Assembly (NCBI GenBank): GCA_035651955.1
Contig: DASRES010000077.1
Coordinates: 18,315 to 82,314, forward strand
Direction of reading: 5' to 3'
Length of the DNA stretch: 64,000 nt
Origin: Acidimicrobiia bacterium
GTDB lineage: Bacteria > Actinomycetota > Acidimicrobiia > IMCC26256 > JAMXLJ01
Shown here: positions 1 through 8,350 of the stretch, piece after piece
Layout of the letters: every line of letters starts with the position of its first letter
Position numbering within the stretch: position 1 is the stretch's first letter
The notes under the pieces: model-generated
What the model saw: only the letters and a program-made list of their open reading frames with translations
What the model was told of the DNA's origin: nothing
The model's database searches: none
Translations under genes and position numbers: made by a program

Positions 1-1
1 C

Positions 2-922
2 GCGACGACGTACGACGACATGCGTCCCGGCTGCTACGACGCCAAGGAGCGCAAGAAGGACTTCGAGCTCAACTGGGTCGACGCCTCGCTGCCGTTCCCG
101 ACGTTCCCGCGGTTCTGCGGGCAGACGTTCTACGAGGCCGACGACAAGGACCTCGCGCTGGCGTGCGTGCGCGCGTACAACGACTGGATGGTCGAGGAGT
201 GGTGCGACCCGTCGATCGGCGTCAACATCCCGCTGTGCATCATCCCGCTGTGGGACGTGCAGCTCGCCGCCGCGGAGATCGAGCGGAACGCGGCGCGTGG
301 CGTGCGCGCGGTGTGCTTCTCGGAGCTGCCGACGAAGCTCGACCTGCCGAGCATCCACACCGGCTACTGGGACCCGATGTTCCAGGTGTGCGCCGACACC
401 GGCACGACCGTGTGCATGCACGTCGGGTCGTCGTCGACCGACCCGTTCTCGTCGCCCGACGCCCCGAAGGGCGTCGGCAGCATGGTCGCGTTCAACAACT
501 CGATGGCATCGCTCGGCGACTACCTCTTCGGCGGGATCATGCACCGCTTCCCGAAGCTGAAGATCGCGTACTCCGAGGGCCAGATCGGGTGGATCCCCTA
601 CGCTCTCGAGCGGGCCGACACGGTGTGGGAGGAGCACAACGCGTGGCAGAACTCCAAGCGGCTGTGTCCCGAGCCCCCGTCGACCTACTACTACGGCCGG
701 GTCTTCGGGTGCTTCACGTGGGACCGGCACGGCGTGCGCTCGCTCGACGAGGTCGGTGAGCACCAGATCTGCTTCGAGACCGACTACCCGCACACCGACA
801 CGACGTGGCCGAACTCGAAGGAGTACTGCGAGAAGATGCTCGCCGGCGTGGACGACGAGCAGCAGCGCTACAACATCCTGCGCGGCAACGCGATCCGGAT
901 GCTCGAGCTCGACCGCGTCTGA
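2..922 (+). CDS. Amidohydrolase family protein (5' end outside window)
   Basis: The protein belongs to the Amidohydro_2 (COG2159, metal-dependent TIM-barrel hydrolase/decarboxylase) type. The reading frame is open to the left edge (A-T-T-Y-D-D before the first Met at base 20). The family normally has an N-terminal metal-binding DxH strand that is missing here, so the gene starts outside the window and base 20 is not a believable start. Visible family marks are the barrel strand VCMHVGSSS with its metal-ligand-type His, and the C-terminal FETDYPHTDTTWP motif, which matches the GSDYPH signature with the catalytic Asp. No signal peptide is seen, so it is cytoplasmic. It resembles the amidohydrolases at 8.4 and 61.2 kb. 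The substrate is unknown. Family call sure, reaction not. Confidence 0.85.
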   Translation, partial: ATTYDDMRPGCYDAKERKKDFELNWVDASLPFPTFPRFCGQTFYEADDKDLALACVRAYNDWMVEEWCDPSIGVNIPLCIIPLWDVQLAAAEIERNAARGVRAVCFSELPTKLDLPSIHTGYWDPMFQVCADTGTTVCMHVGSSSTDPFSSPDAPKGVGSMVAFNNSMASLGDYLFGGIMHRFPKLKIAYSEGQIGWIPYALERADTVWEEHNAWQNSKRLCPEPPSTYYYGRVFGCFTWDRHGVRSLDEVGEHQICFETDYPHTDTTWPNSKEYCEKMLAGVDDEQQRYNILRGNAIRMLELDRV

Positions 923-931
923 CGCACGTCG

Positions 932-1117
932 TCAACGTGCTCGCTCGGGCACGTCGTCGAACGCCTCGGCGAGGTCGATGACGACCTCGCCGTCGTCCGT
1001 CTCACCGGACGACGAACCGCGCGGGCGCGTGACCACGACCTGCACGGTCGCGATCACGAGCACGGCTCCAGATCGTGTCGCCGATCGCCCCGGCGACGAG
1101 CGCGACAGACTCGACAC
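932..1117 (-). CDS. Possible small protein, 61 aa
   Basis: A short reading frame lies in the gap between the amidohydrolase and the next secreted protein, convergent to the former with 9 bp between stops. It opens with GTG. A hydrophobic stretch (AVLVIATVQVVV) is followed by an acidic tail (GETDDGEVVIDLAEAFDD). Nearly all codons in the tail end in G or C, as in true genes of this genome. No family is recognised and no good ribosome-binding site is visible. It could be a small membrane protein or a chance frame. Confidence 0.3.
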   Translation of the reverse strand: MSSLSRSSPGRSATRSGAVLVIATVQVVVTRPRGSSSGETDDGEVVIDLAEAFDDVPERAR

Positions 1118-1146
1118 GAAGGCTTCGTAGCGGCACGCTGGCCACG

Positions 1147-2193
1147 ATGCGTCGCCCCTGGGCGGTCCGCGCGGCCCGGGTCACGAGCTCGTTGCTCCTG
1201 GGCGTCCCGCTCCTGACGACCGCCGTCCCGCGCGCCGCGGCGGCGACGTCGCCACCGGCCGCCGCGACGCTCCCCCGCGGCACCGAGCTGCTCGACGTGC
1301 GCACCGTCCCTCCGGTCGCGCAGGCGTCGTTCACGTTCGCGGGGACGCGGTTCACGACCGATCCGGCGACCGGGAACGCATGGTTGCTCGTCACCGACGG
1401 TGAAGGTCGCGCGCTCGCCGCCGATCGCGCGGGCCGTCTCGTGAGTACCGCTGCGGCCACGATCGTCCTCGGCCCCGGGCTCCGGGCGCGCTTCACGGGC
1501 TGGTCGGACGTCGCCCAGACCGCCGACGTCGTGACGCGCACCGCGATGTTCGAGGTCGAGACGTTCACGACGTTCCGGTTCGTCGACGCGCACGGTCGCG
1601 TGATCGAGCCGAGCGCGCGCGCACGCGTCGTGCTGCGCAGCAGCGTTGGTACCTGGTCGACGATCGACGACGTCGGTGGCGCGTGGCTTCCAACCAGCCG
1701 GGTCGTCGTCACCGCAGCAGGGAACGCGGTCAGCGTGCCGATCCGCTACACCGCGTCGCGGGCGCGTGCCGACGGCTACGTGGTGCCCGTCGCGCGGCCG
1801 TCGACGCTCGACCCCGCGTCGCAACACCAGACGACCGTCGTGCTCCGGTGCTTCGACGTGCGCCTCACCGCGTCGCGCTCGTTCTTCGGCGACCGCGTCG
1901 ACTCGCTCAGGCTGCGCTATCCCGGCGGGACGACGCGACGCGTCGTGCTCGACGGCCATGGCCGAGCTCTGCTCCGTTGCGTCGCGGCCGGCCGCTACGC
2001 GGTGTCCGGTGTCGGCGGGTCGATGGTGCTCACCCGCACGATCAACGTCGCGAGAGACGTCCGGGCCCGCGTTCTCGACGTCAGCGACGTCGACCTCGCG
2101 GTCCTCGCCGTGCTGTTCGGCGCCAACGTCGTCGCGGTCATCCTCTACGTCCGTCACCGACGCGGGCGCCGTCCCGAGCGCGTCGTTCCGTAA
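1147..2193 (+). CDS. Secreted, membrane-anchored protein of unknown function
   Basis: About 348 aa from the ATG at 1147. That start directly precedes an Arg-rich signal peptide (MRRPWAVRAAR then SSLLLGVPLLTTAV, with an AAA cleavage region). A GTG at 1075 in the same frame would put a long polar stretch in front and is less likely. The middle is rich in Thr, Val and Arg, without a recognisable domain, and could be beta-rich. The C-terminus has one hydrophobic helix (LAVLAVLFGANVVAVILYV) followed by RHRRGRR. This is a classic stop-transfer with a basic cytoplasmic tail, so the main body lies outside the membrane. It sits 9 bp before the aldolase gene but shares no obvious job with it. Function unknown. 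Confidence 0.6.
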   Translation: MRRPWAVRAARVTSSLLLGVPLLTTAVPRAAAATSPPAAATLPRGTELLDVRTVPPVAQASFTFAGTRFTTDPATGNAWLLVTDGEGRALAADRAGRLVSTAAATIVLGPGLRARFTGWSDVAQTADVVTRTAMFEVETFTTFRFVDAHGRVIEPSARARVVLRSSVGTWSTIDDVGGAWLPTSRVVVTAAGNAVSVPIRYTASRARADGYVVPVARPSTLDPASQHQTTVVLRCFDVRLTASRSFFGDRVDSLRLRYPGGTTRRVVLDGHGRALLRCVAAGRYAVSGVGGSMVLTRTINVARDVRARVLDVSDVDLAVLAVLFGANVVAVILYVRHRRGRRPERVVP

Positions 2194-2202
2194 GATCCCG
2201 TC

Positions 2203-2973
2203 ATGGCCTCGGATCGAGTCCCGCTGCGGTTCCCGACCTTCGACACCGTCGAGGACGAGCGCCGCCACCGCAAGCGGCGCCTCGCCGCCGCGTTCCGTCT
2301 GTTCGGCCGGTTCGGCTTCGACGAAGGCATCGCCGGCCACATCACCGCGCGCGACCCGGAGCGCCTCGACCACTTCTGGGTCAACCCGTTCGGCATGAGC
2401 TTCCGGCAGATCCGGGTGAGGGACCTCATCCTCGTGAACGCGCGCGGGGAGGTCGTCGACGGCACGTGGCCGGTCAACCAGGCCGCGTTCGCGATCCACT
2501 CGCAGATCCACGCGGCGCGGCCCGACGTCGTCGCCGCCGCGCACGCGCACTCGGTGCACGGGAAGGCGTGGTCGTCGTTGCGCCGCCCGCTCGATCCGCT
2601 CACGCAGGATGCGTGCGCGTTCTACGGCGACCACGCGGTCTTCGACGACTACACGGGCGTCGTCCTCGACCTCGAGGAGGGGAAGCGGATCGCCCAGGCC
2701 CTCGGCGACGGCAAGGCCGTCATCCTCTCGAACCACGGACTGCTCACCGTCGGGCAGACGTCGGTCGACGAGGCCGCGTGGTGGTTCATCACGATGGAGC
2801 GGACGTGCCAGGCGCAACTGCTCGCCGAAGCGGCCGGCACACCGGTCCCGATCGACCCCGAGCAGGCCGCCAAGACCGCGGGCCAGGTCGGGCCGCCGAT
2901 GGCGGGTTGGCGCGGGTTCCAACCGCTGTACGACTGGATCGTGGCGACCGAGCCCGATCTGCTCGAGGACTGA
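2203..2973 (+). CDS. Class II aldolase/adducin family protein
   Basis: This 256-aa cytoplasmic protein is a zinc-dependent aldolase or decarboxylase fold (PF00596; relatives cleave fuculose- or ribulose-phosphate type substrates). The family motifs are in order: NPFGMSF near residues 61-67, the zinc-binding AAHAHSVHGKAWSS with His114 and His116, and the third zinc His in SNHGLLTVG at His178. Length is normal for the adducin-like branch often found in catabolic clusters. The ATG at 2203 has only a weak ribosome-binding site. The LLM oxidoreductase starts 3 bp after its stop, so the two are almost certainly co-transcribed. The carbonyl substrate cannot be read from sequence. Confidence 0.88.
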   Translation: MASDRVPLRFPTFDTVEDERRHRKRRLAAAFRLFGRFGFDEGIAGHITARDPERLDHFWVNPFGMSFRQIRVRDLILVNARGEVVDGTWPVNQAAFAIHSQIHAARPDVVAAAHAHSVHGKAWSSLRRPLDPLTQDACAFYGDHAVFDDYTGVVLDLEEGKRIAQALGDGKAVILSNHGLLTVGQTSVDEAAWWFITMERTCQAQLLAEAAGTPVPIDPEQAAKTAGQVGPPMAGWRGFQPLYDWIVATEPDLLED

Positions 2974-2976
2974 GCC

Positions 2977-3804
2977 GTGCGCCTCGGACTCGACGTCGCG
3001 CAGCAACGCATGTCGTGGGACGAGGTCGTGGCGCGCGTGCGCTTCGCCGAGGACCTCGGCTTCGACGGCGCATGGGGCTTCGACCACTTCCAGCCGATGT
3101 ACGGCGAAGGGCCGGGCGAGGTGTTCGACGGGATGACGACGCTCGCCGCGCTGACGGGCGTGACGTCACGCATCCGCCTCGGACTCCTCGTGACCGGGGT
3201 GACGTACCGCCACCCGTCGGTGTTCGCCGCGCAGGCGGTCACCGTCGACCATGCGTCCCACGGGCGGCTCGAGCTCTCGCTCGGCGCGGCCTGGTTCGAC
3301 AAGGAGCACGCCGAGCTCGGCATCCCGTTCCCGCCGACGGGGGAGCGGTTCGACCTCCTGGAGGACGCGCTCGAGATCGTCACCCGGCTGTTCACCGGTG
3401 AGGTGGTCTCGTACCGCGGTCGCGTCGTGTCGTTGCAGGACGCGCAGCTGCGTCCAGTGCCGGTGCAGCGGCCGCACCCGCCGATCTGGATCGGGGGCAG
3501 CGGCCCGCGCCGCACGCTGCCGCTCGTCGCGCGCTACGCGGACGTGTGGCACACCTGGGGGACGCCGAGCTCGTTGCGCCTTGCGAACGACCGCATCGAC
3601 GAGCTCGCGACGCAAGCGGGACGGGACCCGTCGTCGATCATGCGCGCGACGTCGATCTCGCTCGACGACCTCGACACCGCGCGCAAGCACGCCGCGAAGT
3701 GGCGTGACGAAGGCTACGGGTACCTCGTGTGCATGTGGCCTGGCGCCGGACGCGCGCAGGTCGAGCGCTTCGCCCGCGACGTGATGCCGGAGATCGTCGG
3801 CTAG
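2977..3804 (+). CDS. LLM class F420-dependent oxidoreductase
   Basis: A 275-aa TIM-barrel of the luciferase-like monooxygenase family (PF00296), in the branch annotated as F420-dependent in actinomycetes. Seen: the N-terminal strand LGLDVAQQRMSWDE, the GFDGAWGFDHF segment, RIRLGLLVTGVTYRHPSVFAAQ typical of the cofactor-binding face, and the conserved PHPPIWIGGSGPRR. Such enzymes use reduced F420 or flavin for hydride transfer or monooxygenation. GTG start, 3 bp after the aldolase stop. Its stop (3802-3804) directly abuts the stop of the convergent NTF2-like gene, with no gap. Cofactor choice is an inference from family and host type. Confidence 0.88.
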   Translation: MRLGLDVAQQRMSWDEVVARVRFAEDLGFDGAWGFDHFQPMYGEGPGEVFDGMTTLAALTGVTSRIRLGLLVTGVTYRHPSVFAAQAVTVDHASHGRLELSLGAAWFDKEHAELGIPFPPTGERFDLLEDALEIVTRLFTGEVVSYRGRVVSLQDAQLRPVPVQRPHPPIWIGGSGPRRTLPLVARYADVWHTWGTPSSLRLANDRIDELATQAGRDPSSIMRATSISLDDLDTARKHAAKWRDEGYGYLVCMWPGAGRAQVERFARDVMPEIVG

Positions 3805-4200
3805 CTAAGGGCGGAACTCCGCCGTTCGGCGATGGAACCGCCAACGGCCGTCGCCGCCACGATGCAGCGTGTCGTGGTAGCGCCCGACGAGCTGCACCGA
3901 CCAGCCGTCGTGCGTCTGGAGCAGGAAGACGACGTCGCTCGTGGCCCGCGCCTCGTGCTCGTCCCAGTCCGTGACCAGCGTGTTGAGGACGAGGTGACGC
4001 TGCGGCCGTCGCGGCTTCACACGCTCGTACGCGGCGTGCAACGCGTCGTGACCCTCGTGGTCGCCGAGCCCGGGGATGGCGCACGCGCCGTCCGGGCAGA
4101 ACGTCGCGACGACGTCGTCGGTGCGGCCGTCGTCGAGGGCCTGCGTGTACGCCGCGAGCGCGGCGCGCACTCCGGCGTCGACGTCCGCGAAGGTCGTCAC
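3805..4200 (-). CDS. NTF2/SnoaL-like protein, possible small partner of the Rieske oxygenase
   Basis: A 131-aa protein of the nuclear-transport-factor-2 cone fold. It shows the N-terminal helix pattern VRAALAAYTQALDDGRTDDVVATFCPDG, the IPGLGDHEGHDALHAAY helix and a C-terminal GRYHDTLHRGGDGRWRFHRRTAEF strand pair. The fold is shared by SnoaL-type cyclases and by ring-hydroxylating dioxygenase beta subunits. It starts with GTG only 5 bp after the Rieske alpha subunit stop, so the two share a transcript. At 131 aa it is shorter than a typical beta subunit (about 160-190). A beta-like structural role is plausible but unproven, and a separate isomerase or dehydratase role is the alternative. Confidence 0.8.
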   Translation of the reverse strand: MTTFADVDAGVRAALAAYTQALDDGRTDDVVATFCPDGACAIPGLGDHEGHDALHAAYERVKPRRPQRHLVLNTLVTDWDEHEARATSDVVFLLQTHDGWSVQLVGRYHDTLHRGGDGRWRFHRRTAEFRP

Positions 4201-4205
4201 GGTCG

Positions 4206-5558
4206 TCAGATCCCGAGGTCGGCGACGGGCCGGTCGAACGGATACACGTTGACGGCGTGCAACGCGCCGGCGAGCGCGTCGTGGGGCAGGCCGGCGAGGA
4301 ACCCGTCGATCGTCCGCTCGAAGTTCGAGACGTGCCCCTCCATCCCGGCCGACAACCGCATGTACTCGAAGCCGCGCGCGTGGAGCCCCTTCTGCTGGCG
4401 CGGCAGGTTCGAGAAGTCCTGCGCCGGGATCGGCGGCCAGCGCGGGTCGTCGCACTCCCACAGCTCGGGCGGCGCGGGACGCAGCGTCTCGGTCTCCTCC
4501 GGGACCCGCGCCAGCGACCACAGCTCCATGAGCGTCTCCTCGGGCCCGAGCGGGCGGAACCGGTATGACGACGCGCTGCTGTACATCGGCAGCACGAACC
4601 AGTGCGGGAAGCACTGGAAGAACTCGAGCTGCACGCCCTGCGCGGCGAGCCGGTTGAGGTCGGGCATGTCGTCGCCGCGCTCGCGGTGCCACGCGGTCAC
4701 GGCCTCGTTCAGCATCCGGTTCCACGCCGCGCGCGCGGCTTCGGGCTCCGCCGGCAGCTCGACGTCGCGCAATCCCTCCGCGATGCGGACGTCGTCCGCG
4801 TGCACCATGCCGTCCATGCCGTCGCACATCGCGCGCAGGTAGCGGATGTCGGCGTCGACGAACGCGCGCGCGTCGAACGGCGCGCCGTCACGCAGGCCGT
4901 AGCGCGTCGGGATGACGAGCTGCGGATGCGTCTGCACGACGTGGTAGCTCTCGACGAACGCCTCGATGGCGAGCTTCCAGTTGACGGGCAGCCGGCACGC
5001 GTACCACCGCTCGGTGCGCAGCGACTCGACCTTCCACGCGTCGAGGATCGTCGCGGCTGGTTCGAGCGACTCGCGCAGCGGCGGCGCGGTGTCGTCCAGG
5101 TTGATCCACGCGCACCCACCCCACGTCTCGCACCGCACCGGCACGAGATCGATGTCACCCGCGGCGAGGTTGTGCTCGGCGAACGTCCGCGCACGCGGCA
5201 CGAACGTGTTCGCGCCGTCCGCGCCGTAGCACCAACCGTGGAACGGGCACACGAACCCGCTCCGGCACGTCCCGCGTCCCTCGACGATCTTCACGCCGCG
5301 GTGACGGCACGAGTTCTGGAACGCGCGCACACCCATGTCGTCGGTCCGGACGACGACGATCGACTGGTCGAGGATCTCGTACTCGACGTAGTCGCGCGGC
5401 TCGGGGATCTCCTCCAGGCGGCACGCCATCTGCCAGACGCGCGGCCAGAGCCGCTCGGCCTCGAGCGCGTAGAAGTCGGCATCGTAGTAGCGCTGCTTCG
5501 CGATCCGGTCCGGCACGTCGACCGCGTAGGGCACGGCGCGGCGGGCGTCCGTCAACAC
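4206..5558 (-). CDS. Rieske aromatic-ring-hydroxylating oxygenase, alpha subunit
   Basis: A 450-aa iron-sulfur oxygenase that inserts oxygen into an aromatic or alicyclic substrate. The Rieske [2Fe-2S] ligands are Cys84, His86, Cys104 and His107 (SCRHRG ... CPFHGW). The mononuclear iron site follows in NWKLAIEAFVESYHVVQTHP with His206 and His211. Length is standard for an alpha subunit. GTG start at 5558, just inside a promoter gap shared with the divergent Baeyer-Villiger gene and holding operator copy 1. The NTF2-like gene follows after 5 bp. No ferredoxin or ferredoxin reductase is in the window, so electrons must come from elsewhere. Substrate unknown. Confidence 0.92.
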   Translation of the reverse strand: MLTDARRAVPYAVDVPDRIAKQRYYDADFYALEAERLWPRVWQMACRLEEIPEPRDYVEYEILDQSIVVVRTDDMGVRAFQNSCRHRGVKIVEGRGTCRSGFVCPFHGWCYGADGANTFVPRARTFAEHNLAAGDIDLVPVRCETWGGCAWINLDDTAPPLRESLEPAATILDAWKVESLRTERWYACRLPVNWKLAIEAFVESYHVVQTHPQLVIPTRYGLRDGAPFDARAFVDADIRYLRAMCDGMDGMVHADDVRIAEGLRDVELPAEPEAARAAWNRMLNEAVTAWHRERGDDMPDLNRLAAQGVQLEFFQCFPHWFVLPMYSSASSYRFRPLGPEETLMELWSLARVPEETETLRPAPPELWECDDPRWPPIPAQDFSNLPRQQKGLHARGFEYMRLSAGMEGHVSNFERTIDGFLAGLPHDALAGALHAVNVYPFDRPVADLGI

Positions 5559-5570
5559 AGGATTAGACTA

Positions 5571-5584
5571 ACCGGTCGGTACAA
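5571..5584 (+). promoter_or_regulatory. Predicted TetR operator, copy 1
   Basis: ACCGGTCGGTACAA lies in the 46-bp gap between the divergent Rieske and Baeyer-Villiger genes. The flanking TTAGACTA on the left makes an imperfect palindrome (ACTAACC / GGTCGGT). The same 14-mer recurs at 8351-8364 (reversed, 13/14), 13931-13944 (reversed, 13/14) and 16290-16303 (12/14), always in a divergent promoter gap of this cluster. The TetR gene at 15490-16143 is the obvious binder. This is an inference from shared position and sequence. Confidence 0.7.
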
Positions 5585-5604
5585 AACCGTCGGCGGGGAG
5601 GGCC

Positions 5605-7239
5605 ATGGCAGCGCGCGAGAACGCGGTCGACGCGGTCGCCGACGTCGACGTGCTCGTCGTCGGCGCGGGCATCACCGGGATCTACCAGCTCTATCGCGCC
5701 CGCGAGGCCGGCTTCTCGGTGCAGCTCGTCGAGGCGGGGGCCGGCGTCGGCGGCACCTGGTACTGGAACCGGTACCCGGGTGCGCGCTTCGACTCCGAGA
5801 GCTACACCTACGGCTACCTGTTCTCCCGCGAGCTCTTCCAGGAGTGGGAGTGGCAGGAGCACTTCGCCCAACAGCCGGAGATCGAGCGCTACCTGAACTA
5901 CGTCGTCGACCGCTTCGACCTCCGTCGCCACATCCGCTTCGACGCGCGCGTCACCTCCGCGCGCTTCGACGAGCACTCCGCGGTGTGGAGCGTGACGACC
6001 GGCGACGGCGCCATCGCCCGGGCACGGTTCCTCGTCGCCACGACCGGTGTGCTGTCCGTGCCGTACTTCCCCGACGTGCCCGGGCGCGACGACTTCGCGG
6101 GTGAGCAGTACCACACCGGCCTCTGGCCCGCGACGCCCGTCGACTTCGCCGGCAAGCACGTCGCCGTCGTCGGCACGGGGTCGAGCGGGGTGCAGATCAT
6201 CCCGATCGTCGCCACCGAGGCGGCGTCGCTCACCGTGTACCAACGCAGCGCGAACTGGTGCACACCGCTGAACAACGCGCCGATCACCTCCGACGAGCAG
6301 GCGCGCTTGCGCGCGGAGTTCGACGACATCTGTGCGACGCTCAACTCGTCACCCCACGGCTTCCTCCACCGCGCACACGACCGGGCCACGTTCGACGACA
6401 CGGAGGAGGAGCGGCTCGCGTTCTTCGAGAAGATGTGGAACAGCCCCGGCTTCTCGAAGCTTACGAGCAACTACACCGACCTCCTCCTCGACCCCGCCGC
6501 GAACGCGCAGTGGTGCGAGTTCGTGGCCGAGAAGATCCGCACGATCGTCGACGACCCTGCGACCGCGGAGAAGCTCGTCCCGAAGGGCCAACGCTTCGGC
6601 GAGAAGCGGCCCCCCTTCGTGACGGGCTACTACGAGACGTACAACCGGCCGAACGTCGCGCTCGTCGACCTGCACGAGACGCCGATCCTGCGGATGACCG
6701 CCGACGGCATCGAGACGGCCGACGGCGTCCGGGAGCTCGACATGGTCGTGTGGGCGACGGGCTTCGACTTCGGCACGGGCGCGCTCGCGCGCATGGGGAT
6801 CCGCGGCCGTGACGGCGTCGCGCTCACCGATCACTGGGCCGACGGTCCGCGCACGTTCCTCGGCATCCAGACCGCGGGGTTCCCGAACCTCTTCTTCCCG
6901 GGCGGCCCGCACGCCGCCGCGGGCAACAACCCCCGGTACAACGGGGACCAGGTGGACTTCGTCACCGAGCTGCTGGTGCACGCGCGCGAGCGCGGGTGCG
7001 ACACGATCGAGGTCGACGCGGCGGCGGAGAAGCAGTGGACCGACATGGTCGACCGCGCCGCGAAGCGCGCGCCGTCGTTCGGCGAGAGCAGCTACTACTT
7101 CGGCAGCAACATCCCGGGGAAGCCGCGCAAGTACCTGTTGAACTCGGCTGGCCGTCCGAAGCTGTTCGCCGAGATCGCCGAGCTGCGCGCCAACGGCTAC
7201 GCGTCGTTCGACTTCACGACCACGAAGATGCGGCACTGA
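5605..7239 (+). CDS. FAD/NADPH-dependent Baeyer-Villiger monooxygenase
   Basis: A 544-aa flavoprotein that should convert a ketone (often cyclic) to an ester or lactone using NADPH and oxygen. The FAD Rossmann motif is GAGITG (residues 20-25). The Baeyer-Villiger fingerprint FxGxxxHxxxWP is present as F164-A-G166 ... H170 ... W174-P175. The NADPH Rossmann motif is GTGSSG (190-195). Length fits the cyclohexanone/phenylacetone monooxygenase group. ATG at 5605 follows a clear GGGAGGG ribosome-binding site. It is divergent from the Rieske gene over operator copy 1. Its stop lies inside a long hairpin shared with the convergent cyclase gene. Together with that hydrolase it suggests ring expansion then lactone opening. 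Confidence 0.93.
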   Translation: MAARENAVDAVADVDVLVVGAGITGIYQLYRAREAGFSVQLVEAGAGVGGTWYWNRYPGARFDSESYTYGYLFSRELFQEWEWQEHFAQQPEIERYLNYVVDRFDLRRHIRFDARVTSARFDEHSAVWSVTTGDGAIARARFLVATTGVLSVPYFPDVPGRDDFAGEQYHTGLWPATPVDFAGKHVAVVGTGSSGVQIIPIVATEAASLTVYQRSANWCTPLNNAPITSDEQARLRAEFDDICATLNSSPHGFLHRAHDRATFDDTEEERLAFFEKMWNSPGFSKLTSNYTDLLLDPAANAQWCEFVAEKIRTIVDDPATAEKLVPKGQRFGEKRPPFVTGYYETYNRPNVALVDLHETPILRMTADGIETADGVRELDMVVWATGFDFGTGALARMGIRGRDGVALTDHWADGPRTFLGIQTAGFPNLFFPGGPHAAAGNNPRYNGDQVDFVTELLVHARERGCDTIEVDAAAEKQWTDMVDRAAKRAPSFGESSYYFGSNIPGKPRKYLLNSAGRPKLFAEIAELRANGYASFDFTTTKMRH

Positions 7240-7274
7240 CGTTCGTATTCCGGGCGTGAGTGCCGCATCTTCGT
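7222..7274. terminator. Bidirectional hairpin over two stop codons
   Basis: A perfect inverted repeat with 16-bp arms, ACGAAGATGCGGCACT (7222-7237) and its complement (7259-7274), around a 21-base loop. It covers the stop of the Baeyer-Villiger gene (7237-7239) and touches the stop of the convergent cyclase gene (7274-7276). No T-run follows on either side. It probably stops transcription from both directions. Confidence 0.75.
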
Positions 7275-8347
7275 CAGACGGTCGCGACGGGGGTGACCGG
7301 TGAGCCGACGGCCCCGGGGAGGCGCAGCGGCGGGGCGGTCAGCAGGAACCGGCTGCGCCCGTGCTCGCGCAACCACGACGCGAGCTCGTGGAGGTACCAC
7401 ATCTCGCCGAGCGGGACGCCGAGGCGGAAGAGACACAGATGGTGGATCGGCAGCAACGAGTGCCGGCTCTCGTCGCGGTCGCGACCGACGAGACCCTCGA
7501 CCGCGTAGTTGTCGGCGACGAGCGCGGCGATCTGCGACTCCGCGATCCACTCGAGCAACGTCGGGTCGCGCGCGTCGAGGTACGTGCACATCGCGTGGAT
7601 CTTCACCGGATCGGGTCTGCGGTCCCACTCGAGGACCTTCGTCGCGAAGCCCGTGTGCAGCAGCAGCATGTCGCCCGGCTCCACGACGACGCCGTCGGCG
7701 TGCATGATCTCCTGGAGCGTCGCGCGGTCCACCGCGCGCCAGTCGTGCCCGAGATGGTGCGCGAGGTCGACGAGCACGCCGCGTCCCTGGACGCCGTGGA
7801 ACGCCATGTGCTCGAGGCCCAGATGGTGCGCGAAGCACCGGTGCGCGCCGCCGTCGCCACGCGCGTCCTCCTTCGGTCCGACGAGGTCGATGCCCGCGCG
7901 GTACCCGTTGTAGAAGACGGCCTCCTCCTCGCCGTCGCCGTCGACGTCGAACTCGGCACCCGCGTGCGCGAGCGAGTCCCACTGGGTCGAGTACTGCAGC
8001 GAGAGCGTGACGACGTCGTCGGCCCAGACGTCGACGTACTTGGGGTGCCCCCACCGCTCCATCCGGCTCTGGTGGACGTTGTAGAAGGTGGCGGGGTTGC
8101 CCTCCATGTCCTCGGTCGGCGCGAGGACGGGCGGATGGCGGCGCTGGTTGAGCGCGGTGCCGCCGGGGAAGTCGAGGGGGAGGCTGAGGCAGAAGCTGAT
8201 CCCGGCCTCGACCTCGCGGACGCCCTCGAGCACCTTGGCGGGGGTGAGGAGGTTGACGCGCCCGAGCTCGTCGTCGTCGCCCCAGTCGCCCCAGGTCGAC
8301 CCTTCGGGCCGGCGGGTCCAGCGCTTGGTCACCGGATGATCCCCCAT
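7274..8347 (-). CDS. Cyclase-family (kynurenine formamidase-like) metal hydrolase
   Basis: A 357-aa protein of the Cyclase family (PF04199), metal-dependent hydrolases that open amides, lactones or cyclic esters. The metal-binding region appears as STQWDSLAHAGAEFD, a variant of the HxGTHxDxPxH motif seen in the longer bacterial members, with further conserved HHLGLEHMAFHGVQGRGVLVDLA and DMLLLHTGF segments. The ATG at 8347 has AGGAA just upstream. The promoter gap with the divergent amidohydrolase carries operator copy 2. Following a Baeyer-Villiger enzyme it is a natural candidate for lactone or ester hydrolysis. That role is inference. Confidence 0.87.
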   Translation of the reverse strand: MGDHPVTKRWTRRPEGSTWGDWGDDDELGRVNLLTPAKVLEGVREVEAGISFCLSLPLDFPGGTALNQRRHPPVLAPTEDMEGNPATFYNVHQSRMERWGHPKYVDVWADDVVTLSLQYSTQWDSLAHAGAEFDVDGDGEEEAVFYNGYRAGIDLVGPKEDARGDGGAHRCFAHHLGLEHMAFHGVQGRGVLVDLAHHLGHDWRAVDRATLQEIMHADGVVVEPGDMLLLHTGFATKVLEWDRRPDPVKIHAMCTYLDARDPTLLEWIAESQIAALVADNYAVEGLVGRDRDESRHSLLPIHHLCLFRLGVPLGEMWYLHELASWLREHGRSRFLLTAPPLRLPGAVGSPVTPVATV

Positions 8348-8350
8348 TTC

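Noticed and set aside
1054..3087. A 677-aa minus-strand frame rich in Arg, Asp and Val opposite the secreted protein and the aldolase.
   Set aside because: It is the complement of real plus-strand genes with clear motifs, and its composition is that of a high-GC antisense shadow without any domain.
5563..5585. Could the shared operator be a KstR or KstR2 box of the cholesterol regulons?
   Set aside because: The half-sites (ACC.ACC / GGT.GGT with flanking GTAC) do not match the AAC/GTT or CAAG/CTTG half-sites I know for those regulators.
4602..6104. A 500-aa plus-strand frame across the Rieske and Baeyer-Villiger genes.
   Set aside because: It crosses the divergent promoter and operator copy 1 and has shadow composition. 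The Rieske and flavin motifs are in other frames.
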